The notes under the pieces are model-generated. The model saw nothing but the letters and a program-made list of their open reading frames with translations. It searched no databases and was not told the DNA's origin. Below are positions 16,523 to 24,845 of a DNA stretch of 62,270 bases, one piece after another; position 1 is the first letter of the stretch; the number at the start of each line of letters is the position of its first letter. Source of the stretch: Dysgonomonas sp. 216. Lineage in GTDB: Bacteria > Bacteroidota > Bacteroidia > Bacteroidales > Dysgonomonadaceae. The translations under genes were made by a program, and so were the position numbers. The stretch lies in the NCBI RefSeq assembly GCF_010501065.1, contig NZ_QVMM01000021.1, forward strand, positions 1 through 62,270, written 5' to 3'.

Positions 16523-17413
16523 ATGGATAAAAATAAGAATACTTATACTAAGTACTTGGCTGTAGCTATTGTTCTTTTGGTGCTGGGCTTATGTGTTGCA
16601 GGATATTTTATATTCAAGAAAAATACCGAAATAGAAGAACTGCAACAATCGAGCGAGATATCCAAACAGCAGCTGGAGGACGAATATGAAAGTATTTCGA
16701 TGCAATACGAAGGTTTTAAATTCAGTGTGAAGAACGACTCGTTGTTGCGCATGCTCGATAACGAACAGGCAAAGGTGCAGCGTTTGCTTGAGGAACTTCG
16801 TACTGTTAAATCTACAAATAAGGCCGAAATTACACGGTTGAACAACGAATTGTCGTCGTTGAGGAAAATATTGAAATCGTACATAATACAGATCGATTCG
16901 CTGAACAGGGCGAACGAACGTTTAACTCAGGAGAAGGCGGCTATTACAAAAAAATATCAGGAAACTACCCAGACTTTGAGCAAGGTTACACAGGAAAAAC
17001 AGAACCTGACCGAAAAAGTAACATTGGCAGCCAAACTCGATGCTGCTGCGGTTTCAGTGTCGGCAACAAACTCGAAGGGGAAGGTGCAGAAAAAAATAAA
17101 GAGCGTTGAACAGCTTATCGTTTCGTTTGTTCTTACCAAAAATATCACAGCTGAACCGGGAGAACGTACAATATATGTACGGATAATGAAGCCCGACGAC
17201 GAGGTGTTGGTTAAAAGCAGGGCTAATGTTTTTCAGTACGAAAACCGCGAGATAAATTATTCGATGAAACGATCGGTTGAATATGGCGGAGAAGAAACGC
17301 CCGTTACTTTATATTGGGCCGTAGAGGAATATTTGATGCCGGGCACTTATCGGGCTGATATATTTGCTGATGGAAGCCTTATCGGGTCGCGATCGTTTAC
17401 ATTAGATAAGTAA
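16523..17413 (+). CDS. Membrane-anchored coiled-coil protein
   Basis: A 296-residue protein: short basic N-terminus, one transmembrane helix (about 11-31, LAVAIVLLVLGLCVAGYFIF), a long coiled coil (about 35-175) rich in Glu, Gln, Leu and Lys, then a compact C-terminal domain (about 190-296) with IVSFVLTKNITAEPGERTIYVRI and an ending GSLIGSRSFTLDK. The topology suggests a rod holding a beta-type domain away from the membrane. It lies 34 bases upstream of the AAA ATPase gene and could be co-transcribed. I recognise no named family; similar proteins occur in Bacteroidetes outside defence contexts, so membership of the module is uncertain. Confidence 0.8.
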   Translation: MDKNKNTYTKYLAVAIVLLVLGLCVAGYFIFKKNTEIEELQQSSEISKQQLEDEYESISMQYEGFKFSVKNDSLLRMLDNEQAKVQRLLEELRTVKSTNKAEITRLNNELSSLRKILKSYIIQIDSLNRANERLTQEKAAITKKYQETTQTLSKVTQEKQNLTEKVTLAAKLDAAAVSVSATNSKGKVQKKIKSVEQLIVSFVLTKNITAEPGERTIYVRIMKPDDEVLVKSRANVFQYENREINYSMKRSVEYGGEETPVTLYWAVEEYLMPGTYRADIFADGSLIGSRSFTLDK

Positions 17414-17447
17414 TATTTATTATGTGTAACCCTAAATTATAGAAGAT

Positions 17448-18578
17448 ATGATATTGAATGCACTAAAATATATACGCTCGAAGGGTGAAGCCAAAGAATG
17501 GGTCATCGAAGGGCGAAACGAAGATAGGGTACATTTTGGTAATATAAATCTTATTGTAGGTAAAAATGCGGTAGGTAAAAGCCGTACTTTGGCTGTAATA
17601 AGAGAAATTGCAAACTTATTGTCCGGGTCGAAAACAATTCAGGACATGCCATACGATAATGCCGGATACGAGCTGGAGTTTAAAGACGGCGGAAACCTTT
17701 ACGAATATATATTTGCCTACACTAATGATAAAGTAACAGACGAAAAACTCTTTATAAATGGCGAACTTAGGCTCGACAGGAGTAAGGGAAGGTTGTACTC
17801 TACTGCTTTTGACGATTTAGTACCATTTCTTTTCGATGAAAATAACCTTACCACTAAGGGATACGATGCTCAAATGCATCCGTTTATCGAAAAACTTGTT
17901 GTTTGGGGGCGTTCATTGCATAACTCGGCCTTTACCAATCAATTGGAAAAAAACTATCAGGTAAAAGATTTATCGGAACTTAACAGCGATTTGTATGCTC
18001 AAAAGTTAGAGCCTGTGGCACTTCTTCAAACTTTTTGGCAGGGTAAATTGCGTTTTGGTAAAACATATATCGACAAGATAAAAAAGGGTATGGAAGTGAT
18101 GGGGTATCCTATCGAGACTATTGATATACTGGAAGGTAAAGGCGGATACAGCTTGCATGTGAAAGAAGATGAACTTGACGATGTGACGAGCCAGCTCGAA
18201 ATGTCGCAGGGTATGTTCAGGGCATTGTCTTTTATCGTATTGCTCAATTTTGTGATGCTAAGCGAAATTTCGGTTTGTATCCTTGTCGACGATCTTGGCG
18301 AAGGGTTGGATTTCGAACGTTCGAAAACTTTAATAGATATGATTGTCGAAGATCTTGATAATACCAGCATACAAGTGTTTATAACAACCAACGACAGATA
18401 TATAATGAATAAGTTGCCTCTGCAATATTGGACTGTGTTGAGGCGCTATCCGAATAAAACATTGTTTTACAACTATTTTAATTCGAAGGAAATATTCGAC
18501 GATTTTAAATATACGGGGCTTAGTAATTTCGATTTTCTGGCATCCGATTTTTATGTTGACGGTTTCGAGGAGGAGTAA
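17448..18578 (+). CDS. SMC/OLD-type AAA ATPase (AAA_15/AAA_21-like)
   Basis: A 376-residue P-loop ATPase with the ABC-like fold of OLD and RecF/SMC proteins: Walker A GKNAVGKS (about 38-45) after the INLIV strand, an ABC-signature-like SQGMFRALSF (about 253-262), Walker B VCILVDDLGEGLD (about 275-287) and a following strand with TTND. No long coiled coil and no fused TOPRIM domain are present, unlike OLD nucleases. The next gene, 15 bases away, encodes a separate TOPRIM/DUF4276-like protein, so the two probably form one complex in which ATPase state controls the partner. The signature degrees of conservation suggest an active ATPase. Confidence 0.88.
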   Translation: MILNALKYIRSKGEAKEWVIEGRNEDRVHFGNINLIVGKNAVGKSRTLAVIREIANLLSGSKTIQDMPYDNAGYELEFKDGGNLYEYIFAYTNDKVTDEKLFINGELRLDRSKGRLYSTAFDDLVPFLFDENNLTTKGYDAQMHPFIEKLVVWGRSLHNSAFTNQLEKNYQVKDLSELNSDLYAQKLEPVALLQTFWQGKLRFGKTYIDKIKKGMEVMGYPIETIDILEGKGGYSLHVKEDELDDVTSQLEMSQGMFRALSFIVLLNFVMLSEISVCILVDDLGEGLDFERSKTLIDMIVEDLDNTSIQVFITTNDRYIMNKLPLQYWTVLRRYPNKTLFYNYFNSKEIFDDFKYTGLSNFDFLASDFYVDGFEEE

Positions 18579-18593
18579 AGAAAAAGAAAGGGG

Positions 18594-19301
18594 ATGAAGA
18601 AAATTGCTTTTTTTGTAGAGGGGCAAACCGAGCAGATTTTCGTCGATAAACTGGTTAGAAATGTTTTGGGTGAAGACCGCATTTCTATAATAATCAAACG
18701 GTTTGTTGGCGGAACTAATGCGCCTAAACAAGAATTGGTAAGAAGCGCCTCTTTTGCTCGTCATCCGGACATTCATGTGTTGATATATGATTGCGGAGCC
18801 GATAACAGGGTAAAAACCGAAATTCTGGAAAATATGAAAAGCCTTACCGAAAGCGGTTATTCGCATATTGTAGGTTTGCGCGATTTGTATCCTTTACCCA
18901 TCGAAGAACTGTCGCGTCTTGAAAAAGGTCTGACTTTTTTGCCATCGCATCTGAAAAAGCATAAAGATGCTTACAATCTGATAGTTGTGGTTCAGGAAAT
19001 AGAAACATGGTTTCTGGCCGAGACACATCATTTCCGAAAAGTAGACCGACGGCTTACGGGTTCGTTCATACATCAACGGTTGGGGTTTAACCCGTTTAGT
19101 ATTAATGCCGAAGAAAGAAGGCATCCTTCGCGCGACTTAAATAATATCTATCATTTGGTAGGCAAATCTTATACAAAACGTTATTGGCAGGTTCAAAAAC
19201 TTGTGAACCGCCTCGATTTTGACTACATAGATCGTCATCTGAAATACGAATTAGCATCTTTGGGGAAACTAATTGAAGTGCTCGACGAACTAAAAAGGTG
19301 A
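18594..19301 (+). CDS. TOPRIM/DUF4276-like protein paired with ATPase
   Basis: A 235-residue protein opening with KIAFFVEGQTEQIFV, where the early Glu (residue 9) is the TOPRIM-type first acidic residue. Further conserved acidic positions are the YDCGAD stretch (residues 65-70), GLRDL (Asp 97) and QEIETWFLAE (about 134-143), the last typical of DUF4276 and related TOPRIM-fold proteins. The C-terminal 80 residues are basic and helical. TOPRIM proteins use these acidic residues to bind Mg for nucleic acid cleavage, so a nuclease effector is a reasonable inference. Its pairing with an OLD-type ATPase recalls PARIS (ATPase plus DUF4435) and OLD/Gabija, but I cannot assign it to either. Confidence 0.78.
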   Translation: MKKIAFFVEGQTEQIFVDKLVRNVLGEDRISIIIKRFVGGTNAPKQELVRSASFARHPDIHVLIYDCGADNRVKTEILENMKSLTESGYSHIVGLRDLYPLPIEELSRLEKGLTFLPSHLKKHKDAYNLIVVVQEIETWFLAETHHFRKVDRRLTGSFIHQRLGFNPFSINAEERRHPSRDLNNIYHLVGKSYTKRYWQVQKLVNRLDFDYIDRHLKYELASLGKLIEVLDELKR

Positions 19302-19383
19302 AACAGAGTGTTAATCATTCTATATTTTTTGTGATTAACTTGTTTTTCGCAACAGCATGCCGTCCCTTTTTCGTTAAAAATAG

Positions 19384-19392
19384 TATCTTTGC
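19384..19392 (+). promoter_or_regulatory. -7 box upstream of mlaE
   Basis: TATCTTTGC lies 117 bases before the mlaE ATG at 19510, leaving a leader of roughly 110 bases that contains alternative hairpins. Confidence 0.6.
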
Positions 19393-19454
19393 TCAATTAA
19401 GGTAACAAGGTTGTTTTGCGCGAAGAGGGTTCTTTTCTATTCATTTTATGAAGA

Positions 19455-19490
19455 GAAAACTGTTCGGTAAAAGCAGTTTTCGTAACCGAA
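19455..19490 (+). promoter_or_regulatory. Alternative hairpins in mlaE leader
   Basis: GAAAACTG (19455-19462) pairs with CAGTTTTC (19474-19481). TTCGGT (19463-19468), inside that loop, pairs with ACCGAA (19485-19490). Stem lengths and short loops make a pseudoknot awkward, so the two pairings are probably mutually exclusive, a layout that could work as a switch. The region is 20 bases before the start codon. No known riboswitch class is recognised. Confidence 0.4.
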
Positions 19491-19509
19491 AATTACTTAA
19501 AATGTACGT

Positions 19510-20259
19510 ATGTTAATAGCAGATTTTTTTGAAAAATTAGGAGAATATGCGCTTTTAATGAAGAAGGTGTTTACCAAACCTCAGAAATGGAATGTTTTCT
19601 TCAAACAATATATAAGCGAAATAAGCAAACTAGGAGTCGATTCGATATGGATTGTAATTATAATTTCATTTTTTATTGGAGCTGTAATTGTAGTGCAAAT
19701 AGCCTTGAATATCGATTCTCCTATAATGCCAAGATATACTGTTGGTTATGTTTCTAGAGAAATAATTATTCTCGAATTTTCTTCCTCAATAATGAGCCTT
19801 ATTCTGGCCGGAAAGGTAGGTTCGAATATTGCTTCCGAAATAGGTACTATGCGAGTAACCGAACAGATTGATGCATTGGAAATTATGGGCGTAAATTCGG
19901 CCAATTATTTAATTCTGCCCAAAATAACAGCCTTAATGAGCTTTGTGCCTGTATTGGTTGTGTTAAGTATGTTTTTCGGGATAGTAGGAGGTTTTGCTGT
20001 GTGTGTATTTACGAATGTGGTTGCAGTATCCGATTTCGAATATGGTATCCAAATGTTCTTTAAGCAGTTTTATATTTGGTACGCAATATTTAAAACCATA
20101 ATATTCGGGTTCATTATATCGTCGGTTGCGGCATATTACGGTTATTTCGCACGTGGCGGATCGCTGGATGTTGGGCGTGCCAGCACAAATGCAGTAGTAC
20201 TAAGTAGTGTACTTATTCTTGTTTTCGATTTGTTAATCACTCAATTAATGATGGGATGA
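19510..20259 (+). CDS. mlaE: MlaE-type phospholipid ABC transporter permease
   Basis: A 249-residue inner-membrane permease with about five hydrophobic segments. It begins with a short amphipathic region, then WIVIIISFFIGAVIVVQIAL, and shows the family segment EIGTMRVTEQIDALEIMGVN (about 115-135), followed by PKITALMSFVPVLVVLSMFFG and a final YFARGGSLDVGRASTNAVV. MlaE moves phospholipids between the inner and outer membranes together with ATPase MlaF and an MCE protein. The MCE gene (mlaD) is not in the window. The stop overlaps the start of mlaF (ATGA), indicating coupled translation. Confidence 0.96.
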   Translation: MLIADFFEKLGEYALLMKKVFTKPQKWNVFFKQYISEISKLGVDSIWIVIIISFFIGAVIVVQIALNIDSPIMPRYTVGYVSREIIILEFSSSIMSLILAGKVGSNIASEIGTMRVTEQIDALEIMGVNSANYLILPKITALMSFVPVLVVLSMFFGIVGGFAVCVFTNVVAVSDFEYGIQMFFKQFYIWYAIFKTIIFGFIISSVAAYYGYFARGGSLDVGRASTNAVVLSSVLILVFDLLITQLMMG

Positions 20260-21029
20260 TAGAAGTAAAGAATTTAGTAAAATCATTCGAAGGCAGAGAA
20301 GTGCTTCGCGATATAAGCATAACTTTTGAAGAGGGAAAAACAAATCTGATTATAGGGCGAAGCGGATCGGGAAAAACCGTTTTGTTGAAAAATCTGGTAG
20401 GGTTGTTGCGCCCGACAAAAGGACAGATTTTGTACGATGGACGTAATTTACCGCAGATGTCGTCTTCGGATATGAAAGCATTACGTCAGGAAATGGGAAT
20501 GATTTTTCAGGGGTCGGCATTGTTCGATGCCATGACCGTGTTTGAAAATGTATATTTTCCCCTCGAAATGTTTTCTCCTTTATCGAAAAGCAATAAAATG
20601 AAACGTGCCGAATTTTGCCTCGAAAGGGTAAACCTTGGCGATGCAGGGCATTTATACCCATCGGAGATCAGTGGAGGGATGATGAAGCGAGCTGCAATAG
20701 CCAGAGCTATATCGTTGAACCCTAAATATTTGTTTTGCGACGAACCTAATTCTGGGCTCGATCCTCAGACGGCATTGGTTATAGACGATCTGATTCATTC
20801 AATAACCAAAGAGTACAATATAACGACTATAATTAATACCCACGATATGAACTCGGTAATGAATATTGGCGAGAAAATATGCTTCATTAAAGAGGGGCAT
20901 CTTGAGTGGCTGGGTACTAAAGACGATATATTGGATGCGACAAATAAAGCCTTAAACGATTTTGTTTTTGCATCCGACTTATTTAAGAAAGTGAAAGAAA
21001 TACAACAAAAAGCAGCAAGAGAATCATGA
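20256..21029 (+). CDS. mlaF: MlaF-type ABC transporter ATPase
   Basis: A 257-residue ABC ATPase energising MlaE. Walker A GRSGSGKT (about 34-41), Q-loop in [12 protein letters not shown], signature [14 protein letters not shown] (the Met-rich form ISGGMxKR is typical of MlaF), Walker [15 protein letters not shown] and switch His in INTHDMNS. It overlaps mlaE at its start and the exonuclease III gene at its end by ATGA, so all three are translated from one message. Full length. Confidence 0.97.
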   Translation: MIEVKNLVKSFEGREVLRDISITFEEGKTNLIIGRSGSGKTVLLKNLVGLLRPTKGQILYDGRNLPQMSSSDMKALRQEMGMIFQGSALFDAMTVFENVYFPLEMFSPLSKSNKMKRAEFCLERVNLGDAGHLYPSEISGGMMKRAAIARAISLNPKYLFCDEPNSGLDPQTALVIDDLIHSITKEYNITTIINTHDMNSVMNIGEKICFIKEGHLEWLGTKDDILDATNKALNDFVFASDLFKKVKEIQQKAARES

Positions 21030-21793
21030 AAATAATATCGTACAACGTAAACGGAATTCGTGCGGCCATAAATAAGGGGCTGTATACATGGATTCAGGAA
21101 GAAAATCCCGATATTCTTTGTTTTCAGGAGTTAAAAGCTCAGGAAGAACAGATAGATGTGATATCGTTGCAAGCCATGGGGTATAACTACACTTGTTTTC
21201 ATCCGGCAGTAAAGAAGGGTTACAGCGGGGTGGGAGTTATCTCGAAACATAAACCCGACTTGGTAAAAATAGGAATGAATATGGATATTTACGATTGTGA
21301 GGGGCGTGTTATTCGTCTCGATTTCGGAGATATGACCATTATTAACGTATATATACCATCGGGGACGACAGGCGATATTCGTCAGGATTTTAAAATGCAA
21401 TTTCTTGACGATTTCACAAAATTCATACTCGAACTGCGGAAAGAACGTAAAGAAATACTTATTTGTGGCGATTACAATATTTGCCACAAACCGATAGATA
21501 TAAATCATCCCGAAAGGCATACTAAATCATCGGGATTTTTGCCCGAAGAGCGGGCTTGGTTCGATAGTTTTATCGAAACAGGTATGGTCGATACATTCAG
21601 GGTTTACGATCAGAGCCCCGAAAAATATAGCTGGTGGAGCTATCGTGCCGGTGCACGTCCTAAAAATCTGGGCTGGCGCATCGATTATCATCTTATCTCG
21701 GAAGAAGCGCGCCATCGTCTGAAGGGAGCTGCCATACTACCCGAAGCTATGCATTCCGATCATTGCCCTGTGGTAGTAGAGATGGATATCTAG
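21026..21793 (+). CDS. xth: Exodeoxyribonuclease III
   Basis: A 255-residue AP endonuclease/3'-5' exonuclease of base excision repair. Catalytic motifs: YNVNGIRAA (Asn), LCFQELKAQ (metal-binding Glu), VYIPSG with the preceding Tyr region, [12 protein letters not shown] (Asp and Asn), GWRIDYHL, and the final [10 protein letters not shown] with the catalytic Asp-His. Length and order match Xth/ExoA proteins. Its ATG overlaps the mlaF stop, an unexpected operon partner, but perhaps only a shared transcript. There is no sign of truncation. Confidence 0.97.
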   Translation: MKIISYNVNGIRAAINKGLYTWIQEENPDILCFQELKAQEEQIDVISLQAMGYNYTCFHPAVKKGYSGVGVISKHKPDLVKIGMNMDIYDCEGRVIRLDFGDMTIINVYIPSGTTGDIRQDFKMQFLDDFTKFILELRKERKEILICGDYNICHKPIDINHPERHTKSSGFLPEERAWFDSFIETGMVDTFRVYDQSPEKYSWWSYRAGARPKNLGWRIDYHLISEEARHRLKGAAILPEAMHSDHCPVVVEMDI

Positions 21794-21822
21794 AAATTGA
21801 TATTAATTGAAATGATATTTTT

Positions 21823-22518
21823 ATGAAAACAACATTGAAGCTTTTACTGCTGCTACTGACGTTTTTTTGTGGAGGTATTTGCTCTGCTCAAAGCCTTAAA
21901 TCCATATCTATATTAGGCGATTCCTATTCTACTTTCGATGGATATATGAAACCCGATACCAATAGTGTATGGTACTTTACACATTTAAAACATAAAACGG
22001 ATGTGAATTCGGTAAGGCAAACTTGGTGGCATCAATTTATTAAACAAAATGGCTACAAGCTTTGTGTAAATAATTCTTTTTCAGGGGCTACTATTTGTAA
22101 TACAGGATACCGTAAGGAAGATTATACAGATCGTTCATTCATTACACGTATGAATAATCTGGGATGTCCTGACGTTATTTTTATATTCGGAGGAACAAAC
22201 GATAGTTGGGCAAATGTTCCTATAGGAGACTATCGATACGAAGCGTGGACAAAGGATGATTTGTATAAATTCCGTCCCGCGATGGCGTATATGCTGCATC
22301 AGATGACAGACTATTACCCGAATGTTGAGATTTATTTCCTATTAAATTCCGAGTTGAAAGACGAAATTAATGAATCGGTTAAAGTTATATGTGAGCATTA
22401 CAATATAGATTGTATCGAATTACAGAATATTGATAAGAAAGGAAGCCATCCTTCGATAAAAGGGATGAAACAGATTAGCGATCAGGTAAAGAGATATATC
22501 GAGCAGAAAGCAAATTGA
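21823..22518 (+). CDS. Secreted SGNH/GDSL hydrolase
   Basis: A 231-residue exported hydrolase. Signal peptide about 1-23 (LLLLLLTFFCGGICSA, cleavage before QSLKS). Block I is SILGDSYSTF with the nucleophile Ser, block III FIFGGTNDSWAN, and the C-terminal catalytic His lies in KGSHPSIKGMKQI, where the usual DxxH has SHP in place of Asp-x-x-His. Such enzymes are lipases or deacetylases acting on carbohydrate esters; no substrate can be named. It stands after the mlaEF-xth operon with a 29-base gap and could be its last gene; it ends in a strong terminator before sufC. Confidence 0.88.
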   Translation: MKTTLKLLLLLLTFFCGGICSAQSLKSISILGDSYSTFDGYMKPDTNSVWYFTHLKHKTDVNSVRQTWWHQFIKQNGYKLCVNNSFSGATICNTGYRKEDYTDRSFITRMNNLGCPDVIFIFGGTNDSWANVPIGDYRYEAWTKDDLYKFRPAMAYMLHQMTDYYPNVEIYFLLNSELKDEINESVKVICEHYNIDCIELQNIDKKGSHPSIKGMKQISDQVKRYIEQKAN

Positions 22519-22597
22519 AAAAACGCTATATGCCTACCTTGAGAACAGAATTTGCGTCTTATAAATTCAGAAAATGATATATAAATAAAATGAATGA

Positions 22598-22634
22598 GAA
22601 TAGCTTACTTTTAAAGTAGGCTATTCCTTTTTTA
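22598..22634 (+). terminator. Terminator between SGNH hydrolase and sufC
   Basis: GAATAGCTTACTT (from 22598) pairs with AAGTAGGCTATTC (to 22626), 13 bp with a central G.T pair, followed by CCTTTTTT. It separates sufC from upstream genes. Confidence 0.85.
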
Positions 22635-22639
22635 TTTGT

Positions 22640-22648
22640 TATTTTTGC
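22640..22648 (+). promoter_or_regulatory. -7 box for sufCDS
   Basis: TATTTTTGC just after the terminator, 83 bases before the sufC ATG at 22731. It makes sufC the first gene of its own operon. Confidence 0.55.
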
Positions 22649-22730
22649 ACATAATCTGCAATAGAAATGAACTTTTACAACTTAATAGTGGTTGTTAAGT
22701 AATAATTTAAAATACAATTAACATATAAAT

Positions 22731-23492
22731 ATGGGTAGTTTGTTGACAATAAAAGATTTACAGGCCAAGGTTGAAGGCAACGATATATTGAAAGGTGTGA
22801 ACCTGACGGTTAACGCAGGAGAAGTTCATGCTATTATGGGACCTAACGGAGCAGGTAAAAGTACGCTGGCATCGGTTCTGGTAGGGCATCCTAATTTTGA
22901 AGTAACGGGGGGAGAGGTTATTTTCGATGGAAAAGAACTTCTCGATATGTCGCCCGAAGAACGTGCAGGCGAAGGAGTGTTTCTTAGTTTTCAGTATCCG
23001 GTTGAAATTCCGGGTGTTAGCATGGTTAATTTTATGCGTGCGGCTGTTAACGAAACCCGTAAACATAAGGGGTTAGAGCCTATACCGGCTTCGGATTTTT
23101 TAAAAATGATGAAAGAAAAACGTGAGTTGGTTGAACTCGACAGTTCGTTGGCCAGCCGTTCGGTAAACGAAGGCTTTTCGGGTGGAGAAAAGAAAAGGAA
23201 CGAGATATTCCAAATGGCTATGCTCGATCCTAAATTGGCTATTCTTGACGAAACAGATTCGGGGCTCGATATCGATGCTTTACGTATTGTTGCGGCAGGA
23301 GTAAACAAATTACGTCGAAAAGATAATGCAACTATAGTTATTACTCACTATCAGCGTTTATTGGATTACATTAAGCCCGATTTTGTTCACGTATTTTATA
23401 AAGGGCGCATAGTGAAAAGTGCAGGGCCTGAATTGGCGCTCGAACTTGAAGAAAAAGGTTACGACTGGATTATAAAGGAAATTAAAGATTAA
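22731..23492 (+). CDS. sufC: Fe-S assembly ATPase SufC
   Basis: A 253-residue ABC-type ATPase of the SufBCD scaffold that builds iron-sulfur clusters. Walker A MGPNGAGKST (about 38-47), Q-loop LSFQYPVEIPGV, signature FSGGEKKRNEIFQM, Walker B LAILDETDSGLDID and the switch His in VITHYQRL. All match SufC. It is the first gene in sufC-sufD-sufS; the sufB partner normally found immediately upstream is absent here. Confidence 0.98.
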   Translation: MGSLLTIKDLQAKVEGNDILKGVNLTVNAGEVHAIMGPNGAGKSTLASVLVGHPNFEVTGGEVIFDGKELLDMSPEERAGEGVFLSFQYPVEIPGVSMVNFMRAAVNETRKHKGLEPIPASDFLKMMKEKRELVELDSSLASRSVNEGFSGGEKKRNEIFQMAMLDPKLAILDETDSGLDIDALRIVAAGVNKLRRKDNATIVITHYQRLLDYIKPDFVHVFYKGRIVKSAGPELALELEEKGYDWIIKEIKD

Positions 23493-23495
23493 GAG

Positions 23496-24836
23496 ATGAT
23501 TGAAACCCAATATATAGATTTATTCACCGAATACCGTACAACGATAGACGAACATTCGTCGGGTATTATGAATAATCTGCGAGATAAGGCTTTCGAGGCT
23601 TTTAAAAAAGAAGGATTTCCGACGAAAGAGCTTGAGGATTATCAAAACTCGGATATTGCAGAAAAGTTTGTGCCCGATTATGGGTTGAATATTCGTCAGC
23701 TTATTCCGAATATAGACCCTTATGTGGCTTTTAAATGTAATATTCCCGAACTATCGACCAATCTGTACTTTATGTTGAACGATTCGTTGTATAACAAATC
23801 GTTACCCGCAATGGAGTACCCGGCGGATGTTTTTGTGGGAAGCTTAAAAGAGTTTGCCGGACAATACCCCGATGTGTGTGCAAAATATTACGGGCAAACT
23901 GCCAATGTTGAGGGTAATAGCCTTGTAGCTTTCAATACAATGTTTGCACAGGATGGATTTGTAGTTTATGTTCCTGATAATGTTATTGTAGAACAGCCTA
24001 TACAACTAATAAACATACTGATAAGTAACGCCGATTTTTTAGTGAATCGCCGTTTGTTGCTTATTGCCGGTAAAAATTCGCAATTTAAAGTGTTGGTTTG
24101 TGACCATGCTGTCGATAACTCTCAATTTTTAGTAACTCAGGTAACTGAGATATTTGCGGACGAAAACGCCCATGTCGATTTTTACGAATTGGAAGAGAAC
24201 TCGGATAAGGTTACACGCTTGGCTTCTACTTTTATCCGTCAGGATAAAGGTTCGAATGTAATGGCTAATAATGTGACTCTGAATTGCGGATTTACCCGAA
24301 ATAACTATCGATTGACTTTTGCCGGCGAGTATGCCGAAGGGCATGTATGCGGCGTAGTTGTTGCTGACAGGAAGCAACATGTCGATAATTTTGTGTTTGT
24401 AGATCATGCTAAACCAAACTGCCATAGTAACCAGTTATTTAAATATGTGTTGCAGGACGAATCGTTAGGTGTGTTTTGCGGGCGTATTCTGGTTGAAAAA
24501 GATGCACAAAAAACAATTGCATATCAATCGAACAATAATCTTTGTTCATCGGCTAAGGCGCATATGTATTCGAAACCACAGCTCGAAATTTATGCCGACG
24601 ATGTAAAGTGTTCGCATGGACTAACTACAGGACAGTTGGACGAAGATGCGTTGTTTTATTTGCGCGCGAGGGGTATTCCCGAAGTACAGGCCCGTTTAAT
24701 GCTTATGCAGGCTTTTACAAGCGGAGTACTCGATTTAATCCGTTTGGACGTATTGAAAGAACGTTTGTACGAGCTTGTCGAAAAACGTTTTAAAGGAGAG
24801 TCAGCTCGCTGCGGAAATTGTTTGATTTGCAAATAA
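23496..24836 (+). CDS. sufD: Fe-S assembly scaffold SufD
   Basis: A 446-residue SufD, partner of SufB and SufC. The N-terminal helical part ends in LEDYQNSDIAEKFVPDYG. The beta-helix core holds EQPIQLINIL, DNSQFLVTQVTEIFADENAHV and the repeated strands up to SNNNLCSSAKAHMYSKPQLEI, followed by DVKCSHGLTTGQLDEDALFYLRARGI, where the conserved Cys-His lies. The C-terminus has a C..C..C pattern (CGNCLICK). It follows sufC by three bases. It could not be SufB, since it lacks SufB's N-terminal extension and length of about 480. Confidence 0.96.
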   Translation: MIETQYIDLFTEYRTTIDEHSSGIMNNLRDKAFEAFKKEGFPTKELEDYQNSDIAEKFVPDYGLNIRQLIPNIDPYVAFKCNIPELSTNLYFMLNDSLYNKSLPAMEYPADVFVGSLKEFAGQYPDVCAKYYGQTANVEGNSLVAFNTMFAQDGFVVYVPDNVIVEQPIQLINILISNADFLVNRRLLLIAGKNSQFKVLVCDHAVDNSQFLVTQVTEIFADENAHVDFYELEENSDKVTRLASTFIRQDKGSNVMANNVTLNCGFTRNNYRLTFAGEYAEGHVCGVVVADRKQHVDNFVFVDHAKPNCHSNQLFKYVLQDESLGVFCGRILVEKDAQKTIAYQSNNNLCSSAKAHMYSKPQLEIYADDVKCSHGLTTGQLDEDALFYLRARGIPEVQARLMLMQAFTSGVLDLIRLDVLKERLYELVEKRFKGESARCGNCLICK

Positions 24837-24845
24837 CATACATAT

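Noticed and set aside
18330..18866. Minus-strand open frame of 178 codons across the ATPase/TOPRIM junction
   Set aside because: Both sense genes show family motifs; the antisense frame has none.
17448..19301. Calling the ATPase/TOPRIM pair a PARIS system
   Set aside because: The second protein looks like DUF4276, not DUF4435, and I cannot run profile searches. Left as an unassigned candidate.
19455..19490. H-type pseudoknot in the mlaE leader
   Set aside because: Loops of 0, 5 and 3 bases cannot easily span an 8-bp stem; competing hairpins are more likely.
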